Positions 57,743-64,000 of a DNA stretch of 64,000 nucleotides are shown here, in pieces; position 1 is the stretch's first letter, and the number at the start of each line of letters is the position of its first letter. The position numbers and the translations under genes are program-made. Source of the DNA: Opitutales bacterium (lineage in GTDB: Bacteria; Verrucomicrobiota; Verrucomicrobiia; Opitutales; UBA953); NCBI GenBank assembly GCA_030725715.1, contig JANRFG010000018.1, positions 214,485 to 278,484 on the forward strand, read 5' to 3'. The notes under the pieces are model-generated. The model searched no databases. It saw only the letters and a list, made by a program, of their open reading frames with translations, and had not been told where the DNA came from.

Positions 57743-58828
57743 ATGCAGCCGATCCCGACCGACCCGCTCGCGCAACGCCTCCTGCTCAACGGACTCAAGG
57801 GCGTCGGCCCGGTCACGGTCCGGCGCCTGCGCGAGGCCTTCGGCGGCGAACTCTCCGTGGCGCTCGGCGCCCCGGCGGAACATCTCGCCAAGGTCGAGGG
57901 CATCAGCCGTCCCGTGGCGGCCGCCATCGCCGCGCGCGACTTCGACTGGGCGGCGGAGATGGGGCGCGTCCGTGACCTGGGCTTCCGGCTCCTGAGCGAA
58001 ACCGACGACGTCTGGCCCGCGCCGCTGGCCCGGCTCTGGGATCCGCCGCTCGTACTTTACGCGGAAGGTGAGAACTTCCCGACGGAACGCGCGGTCGGCA
58101 TCATCGGCTCGCGCTATTGCACGACCTACGGGGCCTCGCTCGCGCGCAGTTTCGCGCGCGACCTGGCCAAGCACGGCTGGTGGGTCGTCAGCGGTCTGGC
58201 CCGCGGCATCGACACCGCGGCGCACGAAGGCGCGCTCGACGCCGCGGGACGCACCGCGGCGGTCGTCGGCCACGGACTCGACCTGACGTTCCCGCCGGAA
58301 GCTGTCCGCCTCCGGGCACGGATGAAGGCCGACGGTTGCGTGCTCTCCGAATTCCCGCTCGGCCGGCCGGCGGACCGGCAGACTTTCCCGCAGCGTAACC
58401 GCATCGTCGCGGGTCTCGTCCGCGTGATGGTCGTGGTCGAGACCGACGTCGACGGCGGCAGCATGATCACCGCACGCTTCGCAGGCGACCTCGGCCGGAC
58501 GCTCTGCGCCGTGCCCGGCCGCGCGGACAGTCCCGCGAGCCGCGGTTGCCATGCGCTCATCCGCGACGGCGCGACGCTCGTGTCATCCGTGGACGACATC
58601 CTGACCGAACTAGGCGAAAGCCGCGACCAGCCGGCCTTGGCGTTGGTGACCGACCCGCCGGAGTTCGCCCGCTGGCTGCCGCATTTCGCCGGCGGGGCCG
58701 CGCAGGACGCCGAGAGCCTCGCCGCGCTCGCGGACTGCGCCGTCGCCGAGGCGGCGGTGGCCCTGACGATGATGGAGATCCGCGGCGTGCTGACGCGCCG
58801 GCCCGACGGCCGGCACGAGCGCGCCTGA
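57743..58828 (+). CDS. dprA: DNA-processing protein DprA
   Basis: 361 residues. An N-terminal SAM/HhH region (LLLNGLKGVGPVTVRRLREAFGG) precedes the Rossmann-like core: VGIIGSRYCTTYGASLARSFARDLA, VVSGLARGIDTAAHEGAL, FPQRNRIVAGL and ETDVDGGSMITARFAGDLGRTLCAVPGRADSPASRGCHALIRDGA. A C-terminal winged-helix-like segment follows. DprA loads RecA on incoming ssDNA in transformation. It is the last gene of the operon; its stop is 1 base from the convergent SanA-like stop. Confidence 0.94.
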   Translation: MQPIPTDPLAQRLLLNGLKGVGPVTVRRLREAFGGELSVALGAPAEHLAKVEGISRPVAAAIAARDFDWAAEMGRVRDLGFRLLSETDDVWPAPLARLWDPPLVLYAEGENFPTERAVGIIGSRYCTTYGASLARSFARDLAKHGWWVVSGLARGIDTAAHEGALDAAGRTAAVVGHGLDLTFPPEAVRLRARMKADGCVLSEFPLGRPADRQTFPQRNRIVAGLVRVMVVVETDVDGGSMITARFAGDLGRTLCAVPGRADSPASRGCHALIRDGATLVSSVDDILTELGESRDQPALALVTDPPEFARWLPHFAGGAAQDAESLAALADCAVAEAAVALTMMEIRGVLTRRPDGRHERA

Positions 58829-58829
58829 C

Positions 58830-59462
58830 TCAGCGATGCGGCACGTTGCCTTGGTCCGCCGGCACGGGCGCGGTGAGCGGATTGCCCAGGCAGAGGTCGA
58901 GCACCGCCTTCGGCTTGGCGAAGCAATCACGCAAGCTGCTCATCACCGGACGCCAGCCTTCGCCGAACGCGGCCGGATAAGCCGTGGAGCGCAGGCCGGC
59001 TCGGTCGGCCTGCCAGAGCGCGCGGACGCAATGCCAGCCTTGCGAGACGAACACGATGTGGTCGCCGGGATAATAGGCCTTCGCCCGCTGCACGGAATCC
59101 AGCGTGCGCCAGCCGTAAGGGTCTTCGACGATCGGACAGGTGACGCCGGCCGAACGCAGGCGTTCGGCCATCACGCGCGCATGGACGGCGGTCCCGGAAG
59201 TCACGACGAGCTTCACCCGGCCTGAACGGGCGAGCTCCGCGGCGGCGGCAATCCGCGGACGAAACGTGCCGGAGTGCTCCTGCGTTCCGTGCACAAACTC
59301 ATCCGTGCCGAGCAGGACCATGACCGCCCCGGCCGGAATCTCATCCGTCGTCGCGACGAGCCGTCCCCACCCGGCGGACCAGAGCCAGGCGTTGGAGCCG
59401 ACGAAGAATAACGCCAAGAGAGTGAAAGCCGCCCACACCCCGCGTTTGAGCCAACGAGACAT
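58830..59462 (-). CDS. SanA/YdcF-like DUF218 protein
   Basis: 210 residues from ATG 59462. One transmembrane anchor (residues 8-28) and a DUF218 domain: VMVLLGTDEFVHGTQEHSGTFRPRIAAAAELARSGRVKLVVTSG, then HARVMAERLRSAGV, EDPYGWRTLDSVQRAKAYYP and IVFVSQGWHCVRALWQADRAG, as in SanA/ElyC. These affect envelope integrity or vancomycin tolerance in E. coli. The frame is open to ATG 59534 as an alternative start; neither start has a Shine-Dalgarno. Confidence 0.82.
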   Translation of the reverse strand: MSRWLKRGVWAAFTLLALFFVGSNAWLWSAGWGRLVATTDEIPAGAVMVLLGTDEFVHGTQEHSGTFRPRIAAAAELARSGRVKLVVTSGTAVHARVMAERLRSAGVTCPIVEDPYGWRTLDSVQRAKAYYPGDHIVFVSQGWHCVRALWQADRAGLRSTAYPAAFGEGWRPVMSSLRDCFAKPKAVLDLCLGNPLTAPVPADQGNVPHR

Positions 59463-59519
59463 GAAATCGACAATTACGCCGAATTTTTCGTTAGCAAGGG
59501 GTCTGTCGGTACGGGTTTG

Positions 59520-59536
59520 CTTAAATTTAGGCATAA
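59520..59536 (+). promoter_or_regulatory. AT-rich motif upstream of the NtrC-type regulator, similar to glnN repeats
   Basis: CTTAAATTTAGGCATAA matches the glnN upstream copy TCTAAAAATAGGCACAA at 12 of 17 positions, including the AGGCA core. It lies 51 bases before the -24 GG of its promoter; the glnN copy lies 50 bases before its own. Orientation relative to the gene is the same. A shared binding site is inferred. Confidence 0.4.
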
Positions 59537-59586
59537 ATAGGTTGCCGAAAGTCCGTATTAGGTCATTTTAGGGAGACGTCATCTAC

Positions 59587-59601
59587 TGGCACGGATTCTG
59601 C
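59587..59601 (+). promoter_or_regulatory. Sigma-54 (-24/-12) promoter of the NtrC-type regulator
   Basis: TGGCACGGATTCTGC: GG (59588-59589) and GC (59600-59601) are 10 bases apart and TGGCACG matches consensus fully. The predicted transcript start is about 59613, only 4 bases before the ATG at 59617. That would give a nearly leaderless mRNA. Confidence 0.6.
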
Positions 59602-59616
59602 CTACTTTTACTCATC

Positions 59617-61110
59617 ATGAGTGCCAACCCCGCCGCCCCGAACGCCAAAGTCCTGGTCATCGATGATGACAAGGACCTTCGCTACTCGCTGCGTCGCGCG
59701 CTCGCGGGCCTCGGTCACACGGTGATCGAAGCAGACAGCGGCGAGACCGGCGTCGTCGCCGCCAAGCGCGAACAGCCCGACGTCATCCTCCTCGACAACC
59801 GCATGGGCGGCATGACCGGCATCGAGACCTTGCAGATGCTCCGTGGCGCGCAGCCGCAGGCGATGGTCATCCTGATGACCGCTTTCGGCACGACGCAGAC
59901 CGCGATCGAGGCGATGAAGTTCGGCGCGTACGACTACGTGATGAAGCCGTTCGATCAGGCGAAGCTGATCGCGCTCGTCGACAAGGCCCTTTCCGCCCGT
60001 CGCGACCTCGCGTCAGCGACGCGTTCGACGCGCATGCTCGTGAACCCGGCCGACTACAAGGAAGGCATCGTCGGCAGTTCCGAACCGATGCAGGAAGTCC
60101 TGAAGTCCATCGGCCAGGTCGCGGCGAGCGACGCCACCGTGCTCATCACCGGCGAAAGCGGCACGGGCAAGGAGCTCGTCGCCCGCTGCATCCACCAGCA
60201 CTCCCTGCGCGCCAAGGGCCCGTTCCTCGCCGTCAACTGCGCCGCGATCCCCGAGAACCTCATCGAGTCCGAACTCTTCGGCCATGAGAAGGGCGCCTTC
60301 ACCGGCGCGACCAACCAGAAGCCCGGCAAGTTCGAACTCTGCGACGGCGGCACGATCTTCCTCGACGAGATCGGCGACATGTCCCTGCCCACGCAGACCA
60401 AGGTCCTGCGCGCCATCCAGGAAGGCGAGATCCAGCGCGTCGGCGGCACGACGACCCTCAAGGTGAGCGTGCGCCTCGTCGCCGCGACCAACAAGGACCT
60501 CGAAGCCATGGTCGCCTCGCGCCAGTTCCGCGAAGACCTCTACTACCGACTCAACGTCTTCCGCATCCGCCTGCCCGCGCTGCGCCACCGCAAGGGCGAC
60601 GTGCCCCTGCTCGTCGACTACATGCTGCAGCGACAGGCCGCGGCCAAGAAGCTCAAGCCGAAGCGCCTTTCCGACGAGGCCCTCGACGCCCTGCTCGCCT
60701 ACGACTGGCCGGGCAACGTGCGCGAACTCGAGAACGTCGTGCAGCGCGCCAACGTGCTGGCCAAGGGCGAGACCATCCTCCCGAAGGACCTCCCGCAGGA
60801 CGTCCTCAATCCGCGCAAGCCGGCCGCCCCGGCTCCCGCCACCGCCGCCGCCGGCCCCGCCGCCGCGACCAGCGCCCCGGTCGAGACTTCCCTCGGCGTC
60901 AGCTCCGCCTACGACGCCATCTACAAGCAGGGCCGCGTCGGCGACGGCAAGTCGATCCTGACGACCATCGAGACGGAGATGATCAAGCGGGCGATGGAGG
61001 AGACCCGTGGCAACCAGCTGCGCTCCGCGATGATCCTCGGCATCAACCGTTCGACGCTGAAGAAGCGCCTGCTCGAGATGCGCGAGGCCGGCATCAAGGT
61101 GTTCACTTAA
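59617..61110 (+). CDS. NtrC-family sigma-54-dependent response regulator (orphan)
   Basis: 497 residues. The receiver domain is 10-125 with phospho-acceptor Asp60 ([10 protein letters not shown]) and Lys110. The AAA+ domain is about 150-385: Walker A GESGTGKE (179-186), the sigma-54 contact loop GAFTGA (226-231), FLDEIGDM and [16 protein letters not shown]. An Ala/Pro-rich linker (about 402-425) leads to a Fis-type helix-turn-helix ([30 protein letters not shown]). No histidine kinase adjoins. It may control its own sigma-54-like promoter and perhaps glnN. Confidence 0.94.
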   Translation: MSANPAAPNAKVLVIDDDKDLRYSLRRALAGLGHTVIEADSGETGVVAAKREQPDVILLDNRMGGMTGIETLQMLRGAQPQAMVILMTAFGTTQTAIEAMKFGAYDYVMKPFDQAKLIALVDKALSARRDLASATRSTRMLVNPADYKEGIVGSSEPMQEVLKSIGQVAASDATVLITGESGTGKELVARCIHQHSLRAKGPFLAVNCAAIPENLIESELFGHEKGAFTGATNQKPGKFELCDGGTIFLDEIGDMSLPTQTKVLRAIQEGEIQRVGGTTTLKVSVRLVAATNKDLEAMVASRQFREDLYYRLNVFRIRLPALRHRKGDVPLLVDYMLQRQAAAKKLKPKRLSDEALDALLAYDWPGNVRELENVVQRANVLAKGETILPKDLPQDVLNPRKPAAPAPATAAAGPAAATSAPVETSLGVSSAYDAIYKQGRVGDGKSILTTIETEMIKRAMEETRGNQLRSAMILGINRSTLKKRLLEMREAGIKVFT

Positions 61111-61154
61111 TCTTTGCCACCCGGCGGGAAAAGGATTGGTTGGAGGCTCACCCC

Positions 61155-61802
61155 ATGAGCACCTCCTCCCCCCTCCGTACCACGCTGCTGGCCACGGCCG
61201 CGCTCTTCCTGAGCTCGTACGCCGCCTTCGCCGGCGAATCGATCCAGATGTTCGACGGCAAGTCCCTCGCCGGCTGGAAGGCTTCCAAGAACTCCCCCGA
61301 AGGCACCTACAAGATCGAGGACGGCGTCCTGCAGATCCGCGGCGGTCAGGGCCACCTCTTCTTCGTCGGCGCCGACGGCAAGGCCGACTTCACGAACTTC
61401 GACTTCAAGGCGAAGGTGAAGACCTACCCGGGCGCCAACTCGGGCCTCTACTTCCATACGGCCTACGAAGACAAGGGCTGGCCCTCCCAGGGCTACGAGT
61501 GCCAGGTCAACGGCAGCCACAAGGACATCAAGCGCACCGGCGGCCTCTACGCCGTCCGCGACGTCCTCAACACGCCCGCCGCGCCGGACAACGAGTGGTT
61601 CGACTACCGCATCCGCGTCGAAGGCAAGCGCATCCAGATCTGGATCAACGGCAAGCAGACCGTCGACTTCACCCAGCCCGAGGACTGGACCCCGCCGAAG
61701 GGCATGCCCGGCCGCAAGCTCGGCCACGGCACCTTCGCCATCCAGGCCCACGACCCGGGCTGCAAGGTCGACTACAAGGACCTCGTCGTCGAGCGCCTCT
61801 GA
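61155..61802 (+). CDS. Secreted DUF1080 (3-keto-disaccharide hydrolase-type) protein
   Basis: 215 residues from ATG 61155, preceded by TTGGAGG 8 bases upstream. The signal peptide is LLATAALFLSSYAAFAGE. The DUF1080 jelly-roll domain starts IQMFDGKSLAGWKASKN and has KIEDGVLQIRGG, FDFKAKVKTYPGANSGLYFHT, GYECQVNG and NEWFDYRIRVEGKRIQIWING...VDF. The family occurs widely in Verrucomicrobiota and Planctomycetota and includes 3-keto-glycoside hydrolases. A role in polysaccharide breakdown is inferred. It lies downstream of the regulator by 44 bases. Confidence 0.87.
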   Translation: MSTSSPLRTTLLATAALFLSSYAAFAGESIQMFDGKSLAGWKASKNSPEGTYKIEDGVLQIRGGQGHLFFVGADGKADFTNFDFKAKVKTYPGANSGLYFHTAYEDKGWPSQGYECQVNGSHKDIKRTGGLYAVRDVLNTPAAPDNEWFDYRIRVEGKRIQIWINGKQTVDFTQPEDWTPPKGMPGRKLGHGTFAIQAHDPGCKVDYKDLVVERL

Positions 61803-61818
61803 GCGGCTGAATCAGACC

Positions 61819-61850
61819 AAAAAAGGCGGACCGCCCGGTCCGCCTTTTTT
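61819..61850. terminator. Bidirectional intrinsic terminator
   Basis: AAAAAAGGCGGACC-GCCC-GGTCCGCCTTTTTT: an 8-bp GC stem flanked by six A and six T, so it can end transcripts from both sides. It serves the DUF1080 gene on the plus strand and the convergent gene at 61862-62734. Confidence 0.88.
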
Positions 61851-61861
61851 GCGCCTACGCG

Positions 61862-62734
61862 TCAGGCGAGCGCACGCTCGAGTTCGGCGATGAGCCGCGC
61901 CCGCACGGGCTCGGCCAGGGCCGACAACCGCCGCTGCTCGGCTTCGTATTCGCTCCGGCCTTCGGCGGTCTCGACCGTGATCGGCTTCAGGCCGATCGCG
62001 GAGAAGTCGTAAGGGCTGGCCCGCATGTCGACGGACCGGGCGACGTGCGCGAGTTCGAACGCGTCGGCGGCGAGCTCGGCCGAGACCCACGGCTGCGCCT
62101 TCATCGCCCACTTGAAGAGATCCATCGTGACGTGCACGCAGCCGGGCTGCTCGTTCTCGACCCGCGCCTCGAGCGTGGGCGCGAGTTTGTTCAGCGGCCG
62201 GGCGCCCGGGGTGAAGAAACGGAAGGCGTCGTAATGCGTGCAGCGCACGGGCATCGCCCGCACGACGGCGTCGGTGCCCTCCGCGCCGAGCCGCAAGGGC
62301 CAAGAGGCGTGCCGGCGTTGCTCGGCTTCTCCGTAGACCATCGCCCATTCGTGTAATCCGAAGCAGCCGTGGAAAGCGGGGCGCGCCGCGACGGCCCGGC
62401 AGAGCCGCAGGCTGAAGTCGAGACGCCCGGCCTGCGCCGCGTCAGGCAAGGCCACGCGCACGTAGCCGTCCGTGCCGCGCAGAAACCGGCGGCCGTCGAC
62501 GAGTTCGTCGGCGTCGGCCAGCGCGACGCCGGCGCCCGGCGTCCAGCGGCGCATCGCGGCCAGACGGAAAGGATAATAGGTGAAGAGGAAATCCTCGACG
62601 GGATCAGGCACGCCCTTGCGGGCGCGCTCGCGGCGCGCGTCGACGAGCCGGTCCGCGCGCGCCTCATGGGCGGCGCGACGGGCCCGCCACGCCTCGCCCT
62701 CAAGCACGACCTGACTGGCGGCGACGACGCTCAA
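61862..62734 (-). CDS. Conserved protein of unknown function (often mislabelled 3-methyladenine DNA glycosylase)
   Basis: 290 residues if the TTG at 62734 is used; a GTG at 62707 is the alternative. The block VPDPVEDFLFTYYPFRLAAMRRWTPGAGV near residue 45 and LHEWAMVYGE, RCTHYDAFRFFTPGARPLNKL and HVTMDLFKWAMKAQPWVSAEL match a family I recall from actinobacteria, where it is annotated as a 3-methyladenine DNA glycosylase without good support. No HhH-GPD motif is present. The TTG overlaps the stop of the next gene upstream (TTGA), so translation is likely coupled. Function unknown. Confidence 0.7.
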   Translation of the reverse strand: MSVVAASQVVLEGEAWRARRAAHEARADRLVDARRERARKGVPDPVEDFLFTYYPFRLAAMRRWTPGAGVALADADELVDGRRFLRGTDGYVRVALPDAAQAGRLDFSLRLCRAVAARPAFHGCFGLHEWAMVYGEAEQRRHASWPLRLGAEGTDAVVRAMPVRCTHYDAFRFFTPGARPLNKLAPTLEARVENEQPGCVHVTMDLFKWAMKAQPWVSAELAADAFELAHVARSVDMRASPYDFSAIGLKPITVETAEGRSEYEAEQRRLSALAEPVRARLIAELERALA

Positions 62735-63306
62735 TCGAAACGACGGTGATGCGCGGCGACCTTGACGTATTTCTCGGCCCAGCCCGGCAGAGCGGCCTGT
62801 TCGTCGGCCGTGAGCGCACGCATGACCTTGGCCGGCGAACCCATGACGAGCGAACCGGGCGGCACCTGCGTGCCTTTGGTGACGAGCGCGTTCGCGCCCA
62901 CGATGGAGCGCGCGCCGATGACCGCGCCGTCGAGGATGGTGGCGTGCATGCCGATCAGGCACTCGTCGCCGATCACGCACGCGTGGATCATCGCCAGGTG
63001 GCCGACCGTGACGCGCGCGCCGACCTTGGCCGGCAGGCCGTCGGCGACATGCACCACGGCGCCGTCCTGGATGTTGCTGCCTTCGCCCACCTCGATCGGG
63101 GCGATGTCACCGCGGAGCACCGCGCAGGGCCAGACGCTGGCCTTCGCGCGGACGGTCACGTTGCCGATGACGACCGCCTTGGAGTGGACGAAGGCCGTGG
63201 CATGGATGGTCGGACCCGCCGACAGGTTCCGGGTCAGCTCCTTGGAGAGGGCCGCATCGGCATCGATCGGCTCCTCAAACTGACCGCCTTGGTAAAATGG
63301 GTTCAT
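62731..63306 (-). CDS. Gamma-carbonic-anhydrase-like hexapeptide protein
   Basis: 191 residues from ATG 63306 (MNPFYQGGQFEEPI). Left-handed beta-helix repeats run from about residue 40: FVHSKAVVIGNVTVRAKASVWPCAVLRGDIAPIEVGEGSNIQDGAVVHVADGLPAKVGARVTVGHLAMIHACVIGDECLIGMHATILDGAVIG. Metal-ligand histidines appear in GHLAMIHAC and VVHV. It belongs to the YrdA/PaaY/CaiE group; true carbonic anhydrase activity is uncertain. A longer frame to 63387 exists, but its extra residues do not fit the family. Confidence 0.85.
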   Translation of the reverse strand: MNPFYQGGQFEEPIDADAALSKELTRNLSAGPTIHATAFVHSKAVVIGNVTVRAKASVWPCAVLRGDIAPIEVGEGSNIQDGAVVHVADGLPAKVGARVTVGHLAMIHACVIGDECLIGMHATILDGAVIGARSIVGANALVTKGTQVPPGSLVMGSPAKVMRALTADEQAALPGWAEKYVKVAAHHRRFD

Positions 63307-63396
63307 GCCCCAAGAATTAAGCACGTCCCCCCGGCTGGGAAGGCCTAACCACCCCGGCACCCCCTCTTTAGCCTGATTTAACCCCAAAAACGACTA

Positions 63397-63459
63397 CCCC
63401 TACCCCCACCCCTCTCTCATATCCTCCCCCACCCCTGCCCCTAACCCTACCCCTAACCC
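63397..63459. repeat. C-tract/telomere-like low-complexity segment
   Basis: The plus strand is a pyrimidine-rich run with C3-C5 tracts, ending CCCCTAACCCTACCCCTAAC-CC. The minus strand therefore has at least seven G-tracts of three or more within 34 bases (63426-63459) and could form a G-quadruplex. It lies in the 218-base gap between the divergent carbonic-anhydrase-like gene and rplU; no gene is visible there. Confidence 0.7.
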
Positions 63460-63524
63460 GAATCACCCGACAATTCCCCTTGCCAACCCCCCTCCAGTCC
63501 GTTTGCTCCGACCTTCCGACAGCC

Positions 63525-63839
63525 ATGAAGGCCACATTTATCACCTCCGGTCGCCAATTCACCGTCACTCAGGGCGACATCCTCATCGTTAACCAGTACC
63601 CTGGTAAGAACGAAGGCGACGTCCTCACGTTCGACCAGGTCCTCCTGGTCGGCGAAGGCGCCTCCGCCAAGATCGGCACCCCGACCGTCGCCGGCGCGAA
63701 GGTCACCGCCAAGATCCTTGAGAACAAGCGCGGCGAGAAGATCGACATCTTCAAGCACCGCCGCCGCAAGGGCTATTACCGCCGCCGCGGCCACCGCCAG
63801 GAACTGTCGGTGATCAAGGTCGAGTCCATCTCTGCTTAA
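63525..63839 (+). CDS. rplU: 50S ribosomal protein L21
   Basis: 104 residues from ATG 63525. [83 protein letters not shown] is canonical in order. It pairs with rpmA 19 bases downstream, the usual rplU-rpmA unit. A TTG-started upstream extension was rejected. Confidence 0.96.
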   Translation: MKATFITSGRQFTVTQGDILIVNQYPGKNEGDVLTFDQVLLVGEGASAKIGTPTVAGAKVTAKILENKRGEKIDIFKHRRRKGYYRRRGHRQELSVIKVESISA

Positions 63840-63858
63840 CCCTTAACGTCCTCCCACC

Positions 63859-64000
63859 ATGGCAACAAAGAAAGGCGGCGGCACTTCCTCCAACGGCCGC
63901 GACTCCACCTCCAAGCGCCTCGGCGTGAAGCTTTACAGCGGCGAATTCGCCACCGCCGGCTCGATCATCATCCGCCAGCGCGGCACCCGCATGAACGCGG
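63859..64000 (+). CDS. rpmA: 50S ribosomal protein L27, N-terminal part (cut by window edge)
   Basis: The frame reads [20 protein letters not shown] then [27 protein letters not shown] to the edge (47 residues). The N-terminal tail reaching the peptidyl-transferase centre is intact. There is no Firmicutes-type cleavable pro-sequence. It follows rplU by 19 bases. Confidence 0.95.
   Translation, partial: MATKKGGGTSSNGRDSTSKRLGVKLYSGEFATAGSIIIRQRGTRMNA

Overview
The window is about 64 kb of a high-GC, tightly packed bacterial chromosome. Several traits point to the Verrucomicrobiota (Opitutae-like) within the PVC group. These are a type III glutamine synthetase, a tandem-duplicated UvrA of about 1,840 residues (a form also known from Chlamydiae), a SecY with an extra C-terminal membrane segment, a DUF1080 (3-keto-disaccharide hydrolase type) secreted protein, and very few Shine-Dalgarno sequences. 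The assignment is inferred from protein character only; no 16S gene is present. There are no insertion sequences, prophages or CRISPR arrays.

Layout. 1-2989 (minus strand): tRNA-Thr, tuf, tRNA-Trp, secE, nusG, rplK, rplA (cut by the left edge). 3098-8780: smc, an HtrA-type protease and a TonB-C-like protein in one minus-strand run. 8934-11430: rpsU and glnN (GSIII). 11569-17752: a DUF481-type outer-membrane protein, hemY, an MFS transporter, a DUF362-like secreted protein and a YndJ-DUF1990 fusion. 17826-25964: mdh, a DEDDh exonuclease, hrpB, a metallophosphoesterase, dnaX, guaA and a small zinc-ribbon membrane protein. 26042-44525: one long minus-strand block holding the str, S10, spc and alpha ribosomal-protein clusters with fusA, secY, map and rpoA. 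It lacks tuf, rpmD, adk, infA and rpmJ at their usual places and carries an extra secreted-protein gene between rpsS and rplV. 44696-58828 (plus strand): a TPR protein, sufE, ctaA, ctaB, a 5-formyl-THF cyclo-ligase, the giant uvrA, then pdxJ-acpS-nnrD/E-dprA. 58830-64000: a SanA/YdcF-like protein, an orphan NtrC-type regulator, a DUF1080 protein, a conserved protein of unknown function, a gamma-carbonic-anhydrase-like protein, rplU and rpmA (cut by the right edge).

Most of the content is housekeeping: translation, secretion, chromosome segregation, repair and cofactor synthesis. Heme genes (hemY, ctaA, ctaB) imply an aa3-type oxidase encoded elsewhere.

The observations most worth following are these. 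(1) dnaX has a run of nine A, with stops close by in both other frames, just after domain III, which predicts tau and gamma products. (2) glnN and the orphan NtrC-type regulator each have a sigma-54 -24/-12 element, with a similar AT-rich motif about 50 bp upstream in the same orientation. (3) A small exported-protein gene sits inside the S10 operon. (4) A perfect palindrome lies between smc and rpsU. (5) A telomere-like C-tract with G-quadruplex potential lies upstream of rplU.
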